This document shows, piece after piece, positions 45,877-55,925 of a stretch of DNA of 64,000 nt (positions are counted from its first letter, which is position 1; every line of letters starts with the position of its first letter). The position numbers and the translations under genes are program-made. The notes beneath the pieces were generated by a model. That model had not been told where the DNA came from, ran no database searches, and saw only the letters and a list, made by a program, of their open reading frames with translations. Origin of the DNA: Calothrix anomala FACHB-343 (GTDB taxonomy: Bacteria > Cyanobacteriota > Cyanobacteriia > Cyanobacteriales > Nostocaceae). Where the stretch lies: the NCBI RefSeq assembly GCF_014696435.1, contig NZ_JACJQG010000033.1, positions 27,747 to 91,746 of the forward strand. The letters are read 5' to 3'.

Positions 45877-46120
45877 TTCTCAAACTGGGGTTTGAGTTCT
45901 CAATCTGGAGTTTGAGTTCTCAATCTGGGGTTTGAGAACTCATTTGAGTGTATTCCGCAGGCAAAAGTTGATATTGAGTTCTCAATCTGGGGTTTGAGAA
46001 CTCATTTGAGTGTATTCCGCAGGCAAAAGTTAATATTGAGTTCTCAATCTGGGATTTGAGAACTCATTTGAGTGTATTCCGCAGACAAAAGTTAATATTG
46101 AGTTCTCAATCTGGGGGTTA
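45877..46120. repeat. 62-bp tandem repeat with internal hairpin
   Basis: Units begin at 45916, 45978, 46040 and 46102 (last partial), an exact 62-bp period. Each contains GAGTTCTCAA followed seven bases later by TTGAGAACTC, a 10-bp hairpin, then CATTTGAGTGTATTCCGCAG. The preceding 40 bp (45877-45915) are made of 20-21-bp sub-units of the same TTCTCAA...TTGAG sequence. Follows the 200-bp duplication directly. Confidence 0.85.
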
Positions 46121-46294
46121 CTGATTGTTTTAAGTAATTTCCTAGATGTTTATCAATTTTATATGTTTCAAAAATGACAATTAATTTGCAGAATTTTCTC
46201 AGGCTGATCGTAGGGAAGTTTTTTAAGCTAAAGAAGCTGAAATTATCCAATTTCAGAACTAATAACCAAATAATCGCATTAAAAGGTGCATTTC

Positions 46295-46669
46295 ATGGCT
46301 AGACAAAAAAGAAGTTCCCAAGTACTCAAAAATGCAGCGCGTCGCGCAGCTGGTATAAGTTCAATCGATCAAAATGTAGATGTTGGTAGTGGATTAACTT
46401 TATCAGCTTACTCTAGCCTGATTGAAACCATGCGCAGTAAAGAAACTGCCTATAACACTGCGCTTTCTAACTTAGATAGGTTATACCGAGACATGTTAGA
46501 AACAGAGCAGCATTTGGCAGATATGAGCGAACATATACTGATGGGTATTGGTGTTAAATATGGCAAAAGCAGTGCAGAGTATGGTATGGCAGGAGGGGTT
46601 CCTAAAAACAAACGCCGCAAGGGGTTGCGCGGTGAGTCTCCAATTGTTAGTAATGAGCCAAGTGAATGA
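46295..46669 (+). CDS. small basic protein of unknown function
   Basis: Not recognised. I start at ATG 46295 (MARQKRSSQVLKNAARRAAG), with AAAAGG upstream; a GTG three codons before it is less likely. The 124-residue product is basic at both ends (KNKRRKGLRGES near the C-terminus) with a central helical part, ETMRSKETAYNTALSNLDRL, that looks like a coiled coil. Nucleic-acid binding is possible from composition only. It sits downstream of the minisatellites and upstream of a family C repeat. Confidence 0.6.
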   Translation: MARQKRSSQVLKNAARRAAGISSIDQNVDVGSGLTLSAYSSLIETMRSKETAYNTALSNLDRLYRDMLETEQHLADMSEHILMGIGVKYGKSSAEYGMAGGVPKNKRRKGLRGESPIVSNEPSE

Positions 46670-46678
46670 TTGCTGATG

Positions 46679-46806
46679 TTACAGCAGTTTTCACCCATTT
46701 GAACCACATCTATCGTAGGGAACACCGACAATCTTTTGGTACATACAATAATTTTACTGATGCCGTGCCCCTACAGCGTGGTCTATTTACAGGAAGATGC
46801 TGTAAC
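46679..46806. repeat. dispersed TIR element, family C-related copy 4
   Basis: Starts TTACAGCAGTTTTCACCC and ends GGAAGATGCTGTAAC, an inverted repeat of the start. The interior (CGACAATCTTTTGG, GATGCCGTGCCCCTAC) is diverged from other family C members and shares parts with family B. Confidence 0.6.
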
Positions 46807-47032
46807 AACAAAGGCAGAGGGTAGGCTTGATGAAATAATTTTCATCGCCACATTATAAAAGGACAAGGGGGACAAGGAGGACAAGGGAGAAATAACTCTT
46901 TCAACTAGCAGAAGGGAAGAGGGCATGGCAGTGCCATGCCCCTACAATCTTTCGTATTCTTTGTTTAAATTACTATTATTATTCCCCCTGCTCCCTGCCC
47001 CCTGCCCCATGCCCCATGCCCCATGCCCTTTG
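46807..47032. other. intergenic repeats downstream of glpK
   Basis: GGACAAGGG units at about 46861-46888, a GGGCATGGCAGTGCCATGCC hairpin at about 46922-46941 and CCCCATG/CCCCTGC heptamers at about 46986-47029, right up to the glpK stop. No gene. Confidence 0.6.
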
Positions 47033-48517
47033 CTACCTATGCCTCGTCTGGGCGATCGCTTGTCGCCATGCATGTAATAATGTTAACCGTTGCTCTTGAT
47101 TCATGGTTGGCTCAAAGCGTTTCTCTACCTGCCATTGCTGGGTAATTTCTGCTTCGCTTTGCCAGTAACCAACCGCTAAACCGGCTAAATAAGCAGCGCC
47201 TAAAGCCGTGGTTTCGGTAATTCTGGGACGAACTACAGGCACGCCTAAAATATCAGCTTGAAATTGCATTAATAAATCGTTACGGGATGCACCGCCATCT
47301 ACCCGCAGTTCCGAAAGTTCCAGTTGGGAATCTTGACGCATGGCTTCAATCACATCAGCCGTTTGATAGGCAATACTTTCTAAAGCTGCGCGGGCAATAT
47401 GGGCGCTGGTGGAACCGCGAGTTAAACCGACAATTGTGCCCCTGGCGTAACTATCCCAATAAGGTGCGCCTAAACCGACAAAAGCCGGGACAAAATACAC
47501 GCCACCGTTATCAGGTACATTGCTAGCAAGGGTTTCTACATCTGCACTGTGCTTAATAATTCCCAGTCCATCACGCAGCCATTGCACAACCGCCCCAGCT
47601 ACAAATACGCTACCTTCTAAAGCATAATTGGTGCGTCCGTTAATTGACCAGGCAATTGTAGTGAGCAGTTTGTGTTGAGATAGCATTGGTTGATTACCGA
47701 TATTTAAGAGTAAAAAACAACCAGTGCCATAAGTATTTTTTGCCATGCCACATTCTAAGGATGCTTGCCCAAAGGTAGCTGCTTGCTGGTCTCCGGCAAT
47801 TCCCGCAATGGGAATGCGACTGCCAAACAGACCTTCAGATGTATATCCATATACCTGTGATGAACTCTGCACTTGGGGAAGCAGGGAACGGGGAATATCG
47901 AGAATAGTTAGTAATTCATCGTCCCATTGTTGAGTGTGAATATTGAATAGTAAAGTTCGGCTAGCATTCGTCACATCTGTAACGTGCAATTCCCCTTGAG
48001 TTAGCTTCCAAATCAACCAGCTATCAACGGTGCCAAAGGCTAATTCACCACGTTCAGCTTTTTCTCTCGCTTCTGGGACATTATCCAGCAACCACTTAAT
48101 TTTAGTCCCGCTAAAGTACGCATCGATGACTAATCCGGTTTTCTGCTGAAATATTGTCTCATAACCAGCAGCTTTTAGGCGATCGCATTCTGCCGCCGTG
48201 CGTCTATCTTGCCAAACAATAGCATGATAAATCGGCTTCCCTGTTTGGCGCTCCCAAACTAGCGTCGTTTCTCGCTGATTAGTAATCCCAATCGCTGCAA
48301 TATCACTCGCCTTAATCCCAATCCGTGCTAAAGCTTCATTTGCCACCCCAACCTGCGAAGACCAAATTTCCTCTGGATTATGCTCTACCCAGCCAGGTTG
48401 GGGAAAGATTTGCGGAAATTCCTTCTGCGCGATCGTCAGGATATCGCCATTGCGGTTAAATATAATCGAGCGCGAGCTAGTTGTACCTTGGTCAAAAGCC
48501 AGAATATATTTAGTCAT
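47033..48517 (-). CDS. glpK: glycerol kinase
   Basis: A 494-residue FGGY-family kinase forming sn-glycerol 3-phosphate from glycerol and ATP. N-terminal phosphate motif [16 protein letters not shown]; glycerol-binding stretch [20 protein letters not shown] and [14 protein letters not shown]-type signatures [20 protein letters not shown] and [20 protein letters not shown]. Full length. It is monocistronic here; neither glpD nor glpF is adjacent. Surrounded on both sides by heptamer tracts. Confidence 0.97.
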   Translation of the reverse strand: MTKYILAFDQGTTSSRSIIFNRNGDILTIAQKEFPQIFPQPGWVEHNPEEIWSSQVGVANEALARIGIKASDIAAIGITNQRETTLVWERQTGKPIYHAIVWQDRRTAAECDRLKAAGYETIFQQKTGLVIDAYFSGTKIKWLLDNVPEAREKAERGELAFGTVDSWLIWKLTQGELHVTDVTNASRTLLFNIHTQQWDDELLTILDIPRSLLPQVQSSSQVYGYTSEGLFGSRIPIAGIAGDQQAATFGQASLECGMAKNTYGTGCFLLLNIGNQPMLSQHKLLTTIAWSINGRTNYALEGSVFVAGAVVQWLRDGLGIIKHSADVETLASNVPDNGGVYFVPAFVGLGAPYWDSYARGTIVGLTRGSTSAHIARAALESIAYQTADVIEAMRQDSQLELSELRVDGGASRNDLLMQFQADILGVPVVRPRITETTALGAAYLAGLAVGYWQSEAEITQQWQVEKRFEPTMNQEQRLTLLHAWRQAIAQTRHR

Positions 48518-48555
48518 GAATCAATTCAAAATTCAAAATTCAAAATTCAAAATTA

Positions 48556-48668
48556 AAGACAGCCACCCACAAGAGATGGGTTTGTTACCGTTCGGCTGAC
48601 GCTCACGGCGAAGCCTACCTTGGGAAACAAGGATTTTTTCGCCCACTAGGGGCGAGGTTTTAAACCTA
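48556..48668 (-). mobile_element. possible miniature IS200/IS605-like element
   Basis: Read on the minus strand it begins GGTTTAAAACCTCG, the same 14 bases that begin the candidate element at 57270, followed by a GCCC/GGGC-type hairpin (48640-48654), and ends about 80 bp later with CCCATCTCTTGTGGG (48566-48580). Two small hairpins at opposite ends with no ORF fit a palindrome-associated miniature element. Confidence 0.4.
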
Positions 48669-48677
48669 ACTTTTTCC

Positions 48678-48765
48678 TATAAAATAATGCGACAGATTGT
48701 AGGGGCATGGCACTGCCATGACCTCTAGAATATATTGATGTGTCGCCAACATAATTTGAATTGCT
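48678..48765. repeat. dispersed TIR element, family B copy 3 (reverse)
   Basis: Contains AATGCGACAGATTGTAGGGG, CATGGCACTGCCATG, CTCTAGAATATATTGATG and ends CATAATTTGAATTGCTT, the inverse order of the other family B copies. Confidence 0.7.
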
Positions 48766-49282
48766 TAAGACTTAGGGACTTACAAAAAATAAATTACCAA
48801 TATTCCGTAGTGCGAACATAGGGAATAAGGCAGAGCATGAGTTAACAATGCCCAATGCCCAATGCCCAATGCCCAATAGCTATTCATCCCACCAAGGAGT
48901 GAACTTTCCCGCCGACTTCTTGTTATTTAAGTTACATGAGTTAACCATAATAGTTAGCCGAAAAGAGCTAAAATCTCAATTGGGTTGTACGAAAATTTGG
49001 CGCTTGCATCAACTTTTATACCACTCTCAACAAGCTACGGTATTGACAACTGTTGAAGAAGGCAGAAGGCAGACGGCAGAGGGCAGAAGGCTCAAGTCAA
49101 AAGGGGATTTAAACTCCTCATGACTTGGCAGCCCTGAACTCTTGTTCAGTGGGGGTTTAAAACCCTTACTCCCTTTCGGTCGTGGCAGAGAGTAGGAAAC
49201 AGAATTCCCTTCTGCCTTCTGCCTCCGTCCCTCTGCCTTTCTTGATAATTCAAATATTCATCGCCAGACAGAGTGTTGACTT

Positions 49283-51268
49283 ATGTGTACTGAATTTGGG
49301 CGGGAAATCTGCGGCAATCTCGACACCGCAGAATCACGGGAATGGCTAGTTACTAACGGTATTGGTGGTTATGCTTCGGGAACGGTAGCAGGTTTATTAA
49401 CCCGTCGCTATCACGGCTTACTAGTAGCAGCATTACAACCGCCTTTAGGTCGCACTTTACTGCTGGCTAAACTAGATGAAACTGCCCTATACGATAATCG
49501 CCCTTATTCTCTATATATTAATCGCTGGGCAGATGGTAGCCTTAACCCTCATGGCTATCAACATATTGAACGTTTTTCCCAGGAAGGGACAATTCCCGTC
49601 TGGCGTTTTGCTGTCGCTGATGCTTTGTTAGAAAAACGGGTATGGATGCAGCAAGGGGCGAATACAACCTATGTGCAATATGTCCTGCGTCGCGCTACCC
49701 AACCGCTTAAATTAACGCTGAAAGCCTTGGTTAACTACCGCGATTATCACAGCGATACTCACAGCAACGGCTGGCAGATGTTGATTGAGCCAGTAGAGCA
49801 AGGAATTTGTGTGACTGCTTATCCTGGTGCTGTACCGTTGTATTTGCTGAGTAACCAGGGTAATGCTTCGCCAGTTCACAATTGGTATTATAACTTTGAC
49901 CTAGCAGTAGAACGATATCGGGGATTGAGCGACAAAGAAGATCATCTCCACGCTGCAACCTTTGAAGTTACCCTCAATGCTGGAGAATCGCTGACCTTTG
50001 TAGCTAGCACTCACAAGCAAGCAGATTTAAATGGAGAAGTAGCGCTGAAACAGCGTCAAGCCCAAGAACAGAAGTTAATCGATTTGTGGAAATCTCAACG
50101 ACCTTTAAATGCGCCTAATTCTCCTGTTTGGATTAATCGTTTAGTCTTAGCTGCTGACCAGTTTATCGTCAATCGTTCCCTACCAGAAAACTCCTATGGC
50201 AAGACTATCATTGCTGGTTATCCCTGGTTTAGTGACTGGGGACGGGATACGATGATTAGTTTACCAGGTTTAACCCTATCTACTGGTCGCCCAGAGGTAG
50301 CGCGGGCAATTCTGCGGACTTTTGCCAGGTATGTAGACCAAGGAATGTTACCCAATCGCTTCCCTGATGCAGGTGAAACACCAGAATACAACACAGTTGA
50401 TGCAACTCTGTGGTATTTTGAAGCGATTCGCGCTTACTTTCACGCCACCCAGGATGATGATTTACTCATGGAATTATTCCCCGTCTTGGCAGAAATTATT
50501 GATTGGCATTGTCGCGGTACGCGCTACAACATTCACCTAGATGCTAGCGATGGTTTACTTTACGCCGGGGAAACAGGGGTACAACTCACTTGGATGGATG
50601 CCAAAGTGGGAGATTGGGTAGTCACGCCGCGAATTGGTAAACCTGTAGAAGTCAATGCTTTGTGGTATAATGCTCTACGCACAATGGCAAAGTTTGCCCG
50701 CCAATTGGGTAAACCACATCAAGAATATGAAGCGATCGCCAATCGGGCAGAAATTAGATTTGCTCGCTTTTGGAATCAGGAGCAAGGCTACTGTTACGAT
50801 GTCCTAGATAGTCCCGATGGTGATGATGCATCTCTACGCCCTAACCAGATTTTTGCTGTATCCTTAAGCGAAAGCCCCCTTACCCCAGCCCAACAAAAAG
50901 CAGTAGTGGATATTTGCGGGCGGATGTTACTCACCTCTTACGGATTGCGATCGCTATCTCCCCATCATCCCCAATATCATGGCATTTACGGAGGCGATCG
51001 CTATCAGCGTGATGGAGCTTATCATCAAGGAACAGTGTGGGGATGGTTATTAGGTGCGTTTGTCTTCGCCCATTTACGTGTCTATCAAAATCCAGGTATT
51101 GCGCGTCAGTTCCTAGAACCAATGGCAAATCACCTGAACGCCCAAGGTGTTGGTAGTCTCAGCGAAATTTTTGATGGGGATGTACCAATAACACCCAGAG
51201 GTTGTATTGCTCAAGCATGGACAGTAGCAGAAGTATTACGTGCTTGGTTAGCCGTCGAGAAATTCTAA
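49283..51268 (+). CDS. amylo-alpha-1,6-glucosidase / glycogen debranching enzyme
   Basis: A 661-residue protein with the archaeal-type GDE architecture: an N-terminal beta domain (WLVTNGIGGYASGTVAGLLT, RRYHGLLVAALQPP) and an (alpha/alpha)6 C-terminal domain with the family hallmark DWGRDTMISLPGL at about residue 316, GMLPNRFPDAGETPEYNTVD and YHQGTVWGWLLGAF. It should hydrolyse alpha-1,6 branch stubs in glycogen. It differs in fold from the GH13 TreX/GlgX debranching enzymes. Starts with an ATG after the repeat-rich gap; ends right before GAATTTT heptamers. Confidence 0.93.
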   Translation: MCTEFGREICGNLDTAESREWLVTNGIGGYASGTVAGLLTRRYHGLLVAALQPPLGRTLLLAKLDETALYDNRPYSLYINRWADGSLNPHGYQHIERFSQEGTIPVWRFAVADALLEKRVWMQQGANTTYVQYVLRRATQPLKLTLKALVNYRDYHSDTHSNGWQMLIEPVEQGICVTAYPGAVPLYLLSNQGNASPVHNWYYNFDLAVERYRGLSDKEDHLHAATFEVTLNAGESLTFVASTHKQADLNGEVALKQRQAQEQKLIDLWKSQRPLNAPNSPVWINRLVLAADQFIVNRSLPENSYGKTIIAGYPWFSDWGRDTMISLPGLTLSTGRPEVARAILRTFARYVDQGMLPNRFPDAGETPEYNTVDATLWYFEAIRAYFHATQDDDLLMELFPVLAEIIDWHCRGTRYNIHLDASDGLLYAGETGVQLTWMDAKVGDWVVTPRIGKPVEVNALWYNALRTMAKFARQLGKPHQEYEAIANRAEIRFARFWNQEQGYCYDVLDSPDGDDASLRPNQIFAVSLSESPLTPAQQKAVVDICGRMLLTSYGLRSLSPHHPQYHGIYGGDRYQRDGAYHQGTVWGWLLGAFVFAHLRVYQNPGIARQFLEPMANHLNAQGVGSLSEIFDGDVPITPRGCIAQAWTVAEVLRAWLAVEKF

Positions 51269-51621
51269 TACCAATTCAAAATTCAAAATTCAAAATTCAA
51301 AATTAAGATTATCTCGTTTCCAGCCGGAGGCTGGAAATGCGTATTCGTGGGCTGCTGCCTCTTATCTGATAAATTGAGGCAACAGCCCCACGATTTTCGC
51401 TCCCACGCAGAGCATGGGAGCTAGATGGAATTCAAAATTCATAATAATTCTCCCCCTGCCCCCTGCCCCCTGCCCCCCTGCTGCCTATATGTGTCATCTA
51501 TCACCATGAGTTTTTCCTGAGAATTTTCCCGCCCAATTTTTCAGCAGAAATTCAGCATTATTGAGGAAGAAAACGCAATACTTCAGATAGTACAGTCATC
51601 AGGCATTAACTAGGGTTTATT
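51269..51621. other. intergenic region with consecutive hairpins
   Basis: GAATTTT-type heptamers at 51273-51305, then hairpins CCAGCCGGAGGCTGG (near 51322), GGGCTGCTGCCTC with GAGGCAACAGCCC (51349-51389), and GCTCCCA/TGGGAGC (51399-51421), followed by CCCCTGC heptamers (about 51454-51480). Family F copy 2 occupies 51369-51432. No gene. Confidence 0.65.
51369..51432. repeat. dispersed palindromic repeat, family F copy 2
   Basis: ATAAATTGAGGCA at the left and GAGCTAGATGGAATT at the right with the CTCCCACGCAGAGCATGGGA stem between, the same outline as the segment forming the end of mysD (14340-14404). Confidence 0.8.
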
Positions 51622-54330
51622 ATGACCAATCTCACCCAAGAAGAAATTAGACTAGAAGCTGCAAGAAATCAGAAAAGCAAATGGCGCAAGTGGGGGCCAT
51701 ATTTAAGCGATCGCCAATGGGGAACAGTGCGGGAAGACTACAGCCCTAACGGTACAGCTTGGGACTATTTTACCCACGATCAAGCCCGTTCTCGCGCCTA
51801 TCGTTGGGGTGAAGATGGCATTGCCGGCATTTCCGATGAACGCCAGCGCCTCTGTTTTGCAGTTAGCCTTTGGAATGGTGAAGACTCTATTCTGAAAGAA
51901 AGATTTTTCGGGCTAACTGGTAATGAAGGTAATCACGGCGAAGACGTTAAAGAATATTACTTTTATCTTGACAATACACCCACTCATTCCTACATGAAAA
52001 TGCTTTATAAATATCCCCAAAAAGCATTTCCCTACGCTCAATTACTGGCGGAAAATAAAAACCGCAGCCGCCATGAACCAGAATTTGAATTATTAGATAC
52101 AGGCATATTTGATGATAATCGCTACTTTGATGTCTTTGTAGAATATGCGAAAAATTCTGCTGAAGATATTTTGATTCAGATTCAAGTTGCTAATCGGGGT
52201 GACGCAGCCAAGACATTACATTTATTACCTACATTATGGTTTAGGAATACTTGGTCTTGGAATGGGACAAATGATAAACCGCAAATTCAAAAAGTTGATT
52301 TTCATAATAACTTGAATATTCTCGAAGCGGTGCATTCATCTTTAGGTAAAAGGTGGCTTTACTGTGACGGAGAAGTAGAGTTTTTATTTACCGAAAATGA
52401 AACCGATAACGCCAAGTTATTTGATACACCTAACGCTTCAGCCTATGTTAAAGACGGCATTAATGAATATATTGTCCAGGGAAATAAAGCCGCAGTAAAT
52501 CCCGATAAAATTGGTACAAAAGCGGCTGCTTACTATGTATTAAATATTGGTGCTGGTGAAACTAAAACTGTACGCTTGCGTTTGAGTCACAAAGCTGATT
52601 TAGCTGCACCCTTTGGCACAAATTTTGATGAAATCTTGACTACCCGCCAGCAAGAAGCAGATGAATTTTATCAAAACTTAACGCCCTTTACTCTGAGTGA
52701 AGATATGCGCAATGTCCAGCGCCAAGCATTTGCGGGGATGTTATGGACTAAACAATTTTATTATTACGATGTCGAGAAATGGTTGCAAGGCGATCCTGGC
52801 ACAATTCCCCCACCAAAAGAACGGAAATCTGGCAGAAATCGCGAATGGTTTCACCTAAATAACGAAGACATTCTTTCTATGCCCGATAAATGGGAATATC
52901 CCTGGTATGCAGCTTGGGATTTAGCATTTCACTGCATACCTTTGGCAATGATTGACCCAGATTTTGCTAAATATCAATTAGATATTTTAACGCGGGAATG
53001 GTATATGCATCCTAATGGGCAAATTCCTGCTTATGAATGGGCATTTAGTGATGTGAATCCCCCCGTACATGCTTGGGCAACTTGGCGGGTTTACAAGATT
53101 GAACAGAAAATGTATGGACGAACAGATAGGCAATTTTTAGAAAGGGTATTTCAGAAGTTATTACTAAACTTTACCTGGTGGGTAAATCGCAAAGATACTG
53201 AAGGTAATAATGTATTTCAAGGAGGATTTTTAGGCTTAGATAATATTGGTGTATTTGACCGCAGTGCAACTTTACCCACAGGCGGACATATTAACCAATC
53301 TGATGGTACAAGTTGGATGGGGATGTATTGCTTAAATATGCTCACCATCTCTCTAGAATTAGCCAAAGATAATCCGGTTTATGAAGATATTGCCACTAAA
53401 TTTTTTGAGCATTTTTTATATATTGCTGATGCCATGAATCATATTGGTGGAGAGGAAAATAGCTTATGGCATGAGGAAGATGGATTTTTCTATGATGTAT
53501 TAAATTCACCCCATCAACAAATTAGTTTAAAAGTCAGGTCAATGGTAGGGTTAATTCCTCTATTTGCTGTTGACACTATTGAACCAGAGATATTAAATTT
53601 ACTACCTAACTTTAAGCGCAGGTTGGAATGGTTTATTAAAAATCGTCCTGATTTGCGGCGAAATGTCGCTTGCATGGAAACTGAAGGAATGGAAGCGCGG
53701 AGATTATTAGCGATTGTTTCTAGTAATAAGTTACGCCAAATTTTGCAACAAATGTTAGATGAAACTGAATTTTTCAGCGATTACGGTATTCGCGCCCTCT
53801 CGCGATTTCATGCCGAACATCCCTACATTTTTAATGTCAATGGCTGTCAATTCCGTGTAGATTATGAGCCTGCGGAATCTAGCAGCAGTTTATTTGGTGG
53901 TAATTCCAATTGGCGCGGCCCGGTATGGTATCCGGTGAATTTTCTATTAATTGAATCGCTGCAAAAATTTCATCATTATTTAGGCGATGATTTTAAAATT
54001 GAATGTCCTACAGGTTCAGGTAAAATGCTAACTCTGTGGGAAGTAGCATCAGAATTATCGCAAAGATTAATCAATATTTTCTTGCAAAATTCTGCTGGTA
54101 AACGTCCTGTATATGGGGGAGTGGAGAAGTTACAAACCGATCCGCACTGGCAAAATTTAATTTTATTTTATGAATATTTTCATGGTGATAATGGTGCGGG
54201 AATCGGTGCGAGTCATCAAACTGGGTGGACTGGTTTAGTAGCGAAACTAATCCAGCAGTTTGCTGAGTATGAAGCACAAGATCCGGAATCAGAAATTCAA
54301 CAGGCGAAACAGGCGATCGCAAATTTTTAA
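51622..54330 (+). CDS. GH63-like glucosidase (MGH1-type (alpha/alpha)6 hydrolase)
   Basis: A 902-residue cytosolic enzyme resembling bacterial members of glycoside hydrolase family 63 (mannosyl-oligosaccharide glucosidase-like). Recognisable parts are [20 protein letters not shown] at the N-terminus, [40 protein letters not shown] (general-acid Asp region) and [20 protein letters not shown]. Bacterial GH63 enzymes with similar features act on glucosylglycerate or mannosylglycerate or on alpha-glucosides; the substrate here is not certain. It lies 353 bp after the debranching enzyme, so the two may form a functional set. Confidence 0.88.
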   Translation: MTNLTQEEIRLEAARNQKSKWRKWGPYLSDRQWGTVREDYSPNGTAWDYFTHDQARSRAYRWGEDGIAGISDERQRLCFAVSLWNGEDSILKERFFGLTGNEGNHGEDVKEYYFYLDNTPTHSYMKMLYKYPQKAFPYAQLLAENKNRSRHEPEFELLDTGIFDDNRYFDVFVEYAKNSAEDILIQIQVANRGDAAKTLHLLPTLWFRNTWSWNGTNDKPQIQKVDFHNNLNILEAVHSSLGKRWLYCDGEVEFLFTENETDNAKLFDTPNASAYVKDGINEYIVQGNKAAVNPDKIGTKAAAYYVLNIGAGETKTVRLRLSHKADLAAPFGTNFDEILTTRQQEADEFYQNLTPFTLSEDMRNVQRQAFAGMLWTKQFYYYDVEKWLQGDPGTIPPPKERKSGRNREWFHLNNEDILSMPDKWEYPWYAAWDLAFHCIPLAMIDPDFAKYQLDILTREWYMHPNGQIPAYEWAFSDVNPPVHAWATWRVYKIEQKMYGRTDRQFLERVFQKLLLNFTWWVNRKDTEGNNVFQGGFLGLDNIGVFDRSATLPTGGHINQSDGTSWMGMYCLNMLTISLELAKDNPVYEDIATKFFEHFLYIADAMNHIGGEENSLWHEEDGFFYDVLNSPHQQISLKVRSMVGLIPLFAVDTIEPEILNLLPNFKRRLEWFIKNRPDLRRNVACMETEGMEARRLLAIVSSNKLRQILQQMLDETEFFSDYGIRALSRFHAEHPYIFNVNGCQFRVDYEPAESSSSLFGGNSNWRGPVWYPVNFLLIESLQKFHHYLGDDFKIECPTGSGKMLTLWEVASELSQRLINIFLQNSAGKRPVYGGVEKLQTDPHWQNLILFYEYFHGDNGAGIGASHQTGWTGLVAKLIQQFAEYEAQDPESEIQQAKQAIANF

Positions 54331-54333
54331 ATT

Positions 54334-54440
54334 TACAGCATATTTCAGGTAAATCAGGTACGCGATCGCGGGGCATGGCAGTGCCAGTGCCCCTACAATC
54401 AACAATTATCTGTACCTCACCAACTGGCAATTCACTGTCA
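54334..54440. repeat. dispersed TIR element, family C copy 2
   Basis: Starts TACAGCATATTTCAGG, four bases after the GH63 stop, and ends AATTCACTGTCA, whose last three bases are the stop codon of the convergent decarboxylase gene. Core GGGGCATGGCAGTGCCAGTG then CCCCTACAATCAACAAT. Confidence 0.75.
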
Positions 54441-55925
54441 ATTTTGCGACAGACTACTAGGTGATGCTAATACCTTGAGGCTGCTAAGACGCAAATCTTC
54501 ACAGCCAGTAATAAAACCACCTGTGGCTTGGATGTGTTGCAAATATTTAATCGCAGCTTTGGTAATTAACTCTCCTGGCATTAACACGGGTATACCTGGA
54601 GGATAGGGACAAACGATTTCTGCACAGATGCGATCGCGCGTTTGTTCTAGTGGTAAAGTTTCTGTAGGGGTGAAAAAAGCCTCGCGGGGAGAAATTTGCA
54701 CAGAATTACCCAGCTTAAAAATATTATCCCAGAAAATTGACTTGGTTTTTGCAACTGGCGGTAAATTTATTTGCGCCAAGGTAGTCAAACCTTGAATTAA
54801 ATTTTCAATATCGGCTGTGGTATTGCCGAGGCTAATAATCAAAGTGAGATGTTGCAGTGATGCAAATTCTGGCGTTACACCCAGTTCTGCATCTAAAATT
54901 TCCTCTGCGGCAAAGCCGGTTAAACCTAAGCCGGAAACGGTGACGGTAAGGCGAGTTCGATCCAAGGCAATAAAGCCAGGTGTTGGTTGCTGGGGTTTAT
55001 CTACAACCGATAATCCGGGAATTCGGCTAATTTTAGTTCTCGCTAACTCCGCTAATTCCAATGTGCGGCACATTAGCTGTTTACCTTGCATTGCCATTTG
55101 CTGACGCGCTGCATCCAGGGAAGCTAAGAGGATATAACTGGGGCTGGTAGATTGGACTAATTGCAAAGCTTTATTTACGCGATCGCAATTTATTCTGTTA
55201 CCTTGCAGGTGTAACATCGAAGCTTGCGTCATTGCACCCAAGGTTTTGTGGATGGATTGGACAGTTAAATCTGCACCTGCGGCTAATGCTGGGGTAGGTA
55301 AATTGGGATGAAAAGCAAAGTGCGCGCCGTGAGCTTCATCCACGAGTAAGGGAATATGATATTCATGGGTTATTTGGGCGATCGCTTGTATATCTCCGCA
55401 AACACCGTAATATGTGGGGTAAACTACTAACACTGCTTTTGCATCCGGATGCTGTTGTAATGCCGCTTGCACAGCTTGGGGTGTAATACTGTGAGCAATA
55501 TCTAAAACTGCGTCATATTCAGGATTGAGAAAAATTGGCACAGCACCAGAGAGAATTAAACCTGCGATCGCAGATGAATGCACATTGCGCGGCAAAATAA
55601 TTTTATCCCCTGTATTACAGGTTGCAAGAATCGCCGCTTCAATACCGCAGGTAGAACCATTCACCAAAAACCATGTTTGTTTAGCACCAAAGGCTTGTGC
55701 TGCTAGTTGCTGCGCTTGCAGAATCGCCCCTTGGGGTGCAAACAGATTATCTAAATTGCTTAACTCTGTTAAATCAGCGCCAAACACCGCTTTACCCAAT
55801 AAATCAGCCAAAGGTTGCCCAATTCCCTCTCCCCGCTTATGTCCGGGGGTATAAAAAGGCGCGTGGGGTTTTGCTGCACAGGCTTTTAAAGCGGCGATTA
55901 ATGGCGTTTGATTTTGGTTCAGCAT
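54438..55925 (-). CDS. Orn/Lys/Arg decarboxylase-family PLP enzyme
   Basis: A 495-residue fold-type I PLP protein of the Orn/Lys/Arg decarboxylase family in its short (no wing domain) form. Signs are FYTPGHKRGEG at residues 20-30, TWFLVNGSTCGIEAAILA, LLVDEAHGAHFAFHPNLP and the PLP lysine in SIHKTLGAMTQASMLHLQ; PYPPGIPVLMPGELI near the C-terminus is the second family signature. Short-form members include arginine, lysine and ornithine decarboxylases; which substrate this one uses cannot be read. It would feed polyamine synthesis. Confidence 0.9.
   Translation of the reverse strand: MLNQNQTPLIAALKACAAKPHAPFYTPGHKRGEGIGQPLADLLGKAVFGADLTELSNLDNLFAPQGAILQAQQLAAQAFGAKQTWFLVNGSTCGIEAAILATCNTGDKIILPRNVHSSAIAGLILSGAVPIFLNPEYDAVLDIAHSITPQAVQAALQQHPDAKAVLVVYPTYYGVCGDIQAIAQITHEYHIPLLVDEAHGAHFAFHPNLPTPALAAGADLTVQSIHKTLGAMTQASMLHLQGNRINCDRVNKALQLVQSTSPSYILLASLDAARQQMAMQGKQLMCRTLELAELARTKISRIPGLSVVDKPQQPTPGFIALDRTRLTVTVSGLGLTGFAAEEILDAELGVTPEFASLQHLTLIISLGNTTADIENLIQGLTTLAQINLPPVAKTKSIFWDNIFKLGNSVQISPREAFFTPTETLPLEQTRDRICAEIVCPYPPGIPVLMPGELITKAAIKYLQHIQATGGFITGCEDLRLSSLKVLASPSSLSQN

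Larger units (their letters stand above)
48518..49282. other. long repeat-rich intergenic region
   Basis: 765 bp. Contains GAATTTT heptamers (48524-48555), an IS605-type hairpin pair (48556-48668), family B copy 3 (48678-48765), GCCCAAT heptamers (about 48849-48877), GGCAGAGGGCAGAAGG-type repeats (about 49060-49091) and a CTGAACTCTTGTTCAG hairpin followed by GGGGGTTTAAAACCC at about 49134-49163. A 91-codon ORF crosses these; its middle part is not repeat-derived, but I see no family, so I do not call it. Confidence 0.6.

Noticed and set aside
48848-49123. 91-codon ORF between glpK and the debranching enzyme
   Set aside because: It starts in GCCCAAT heptamers and ends in GGCAGAGG repeats; the middle has no recognisable domain.
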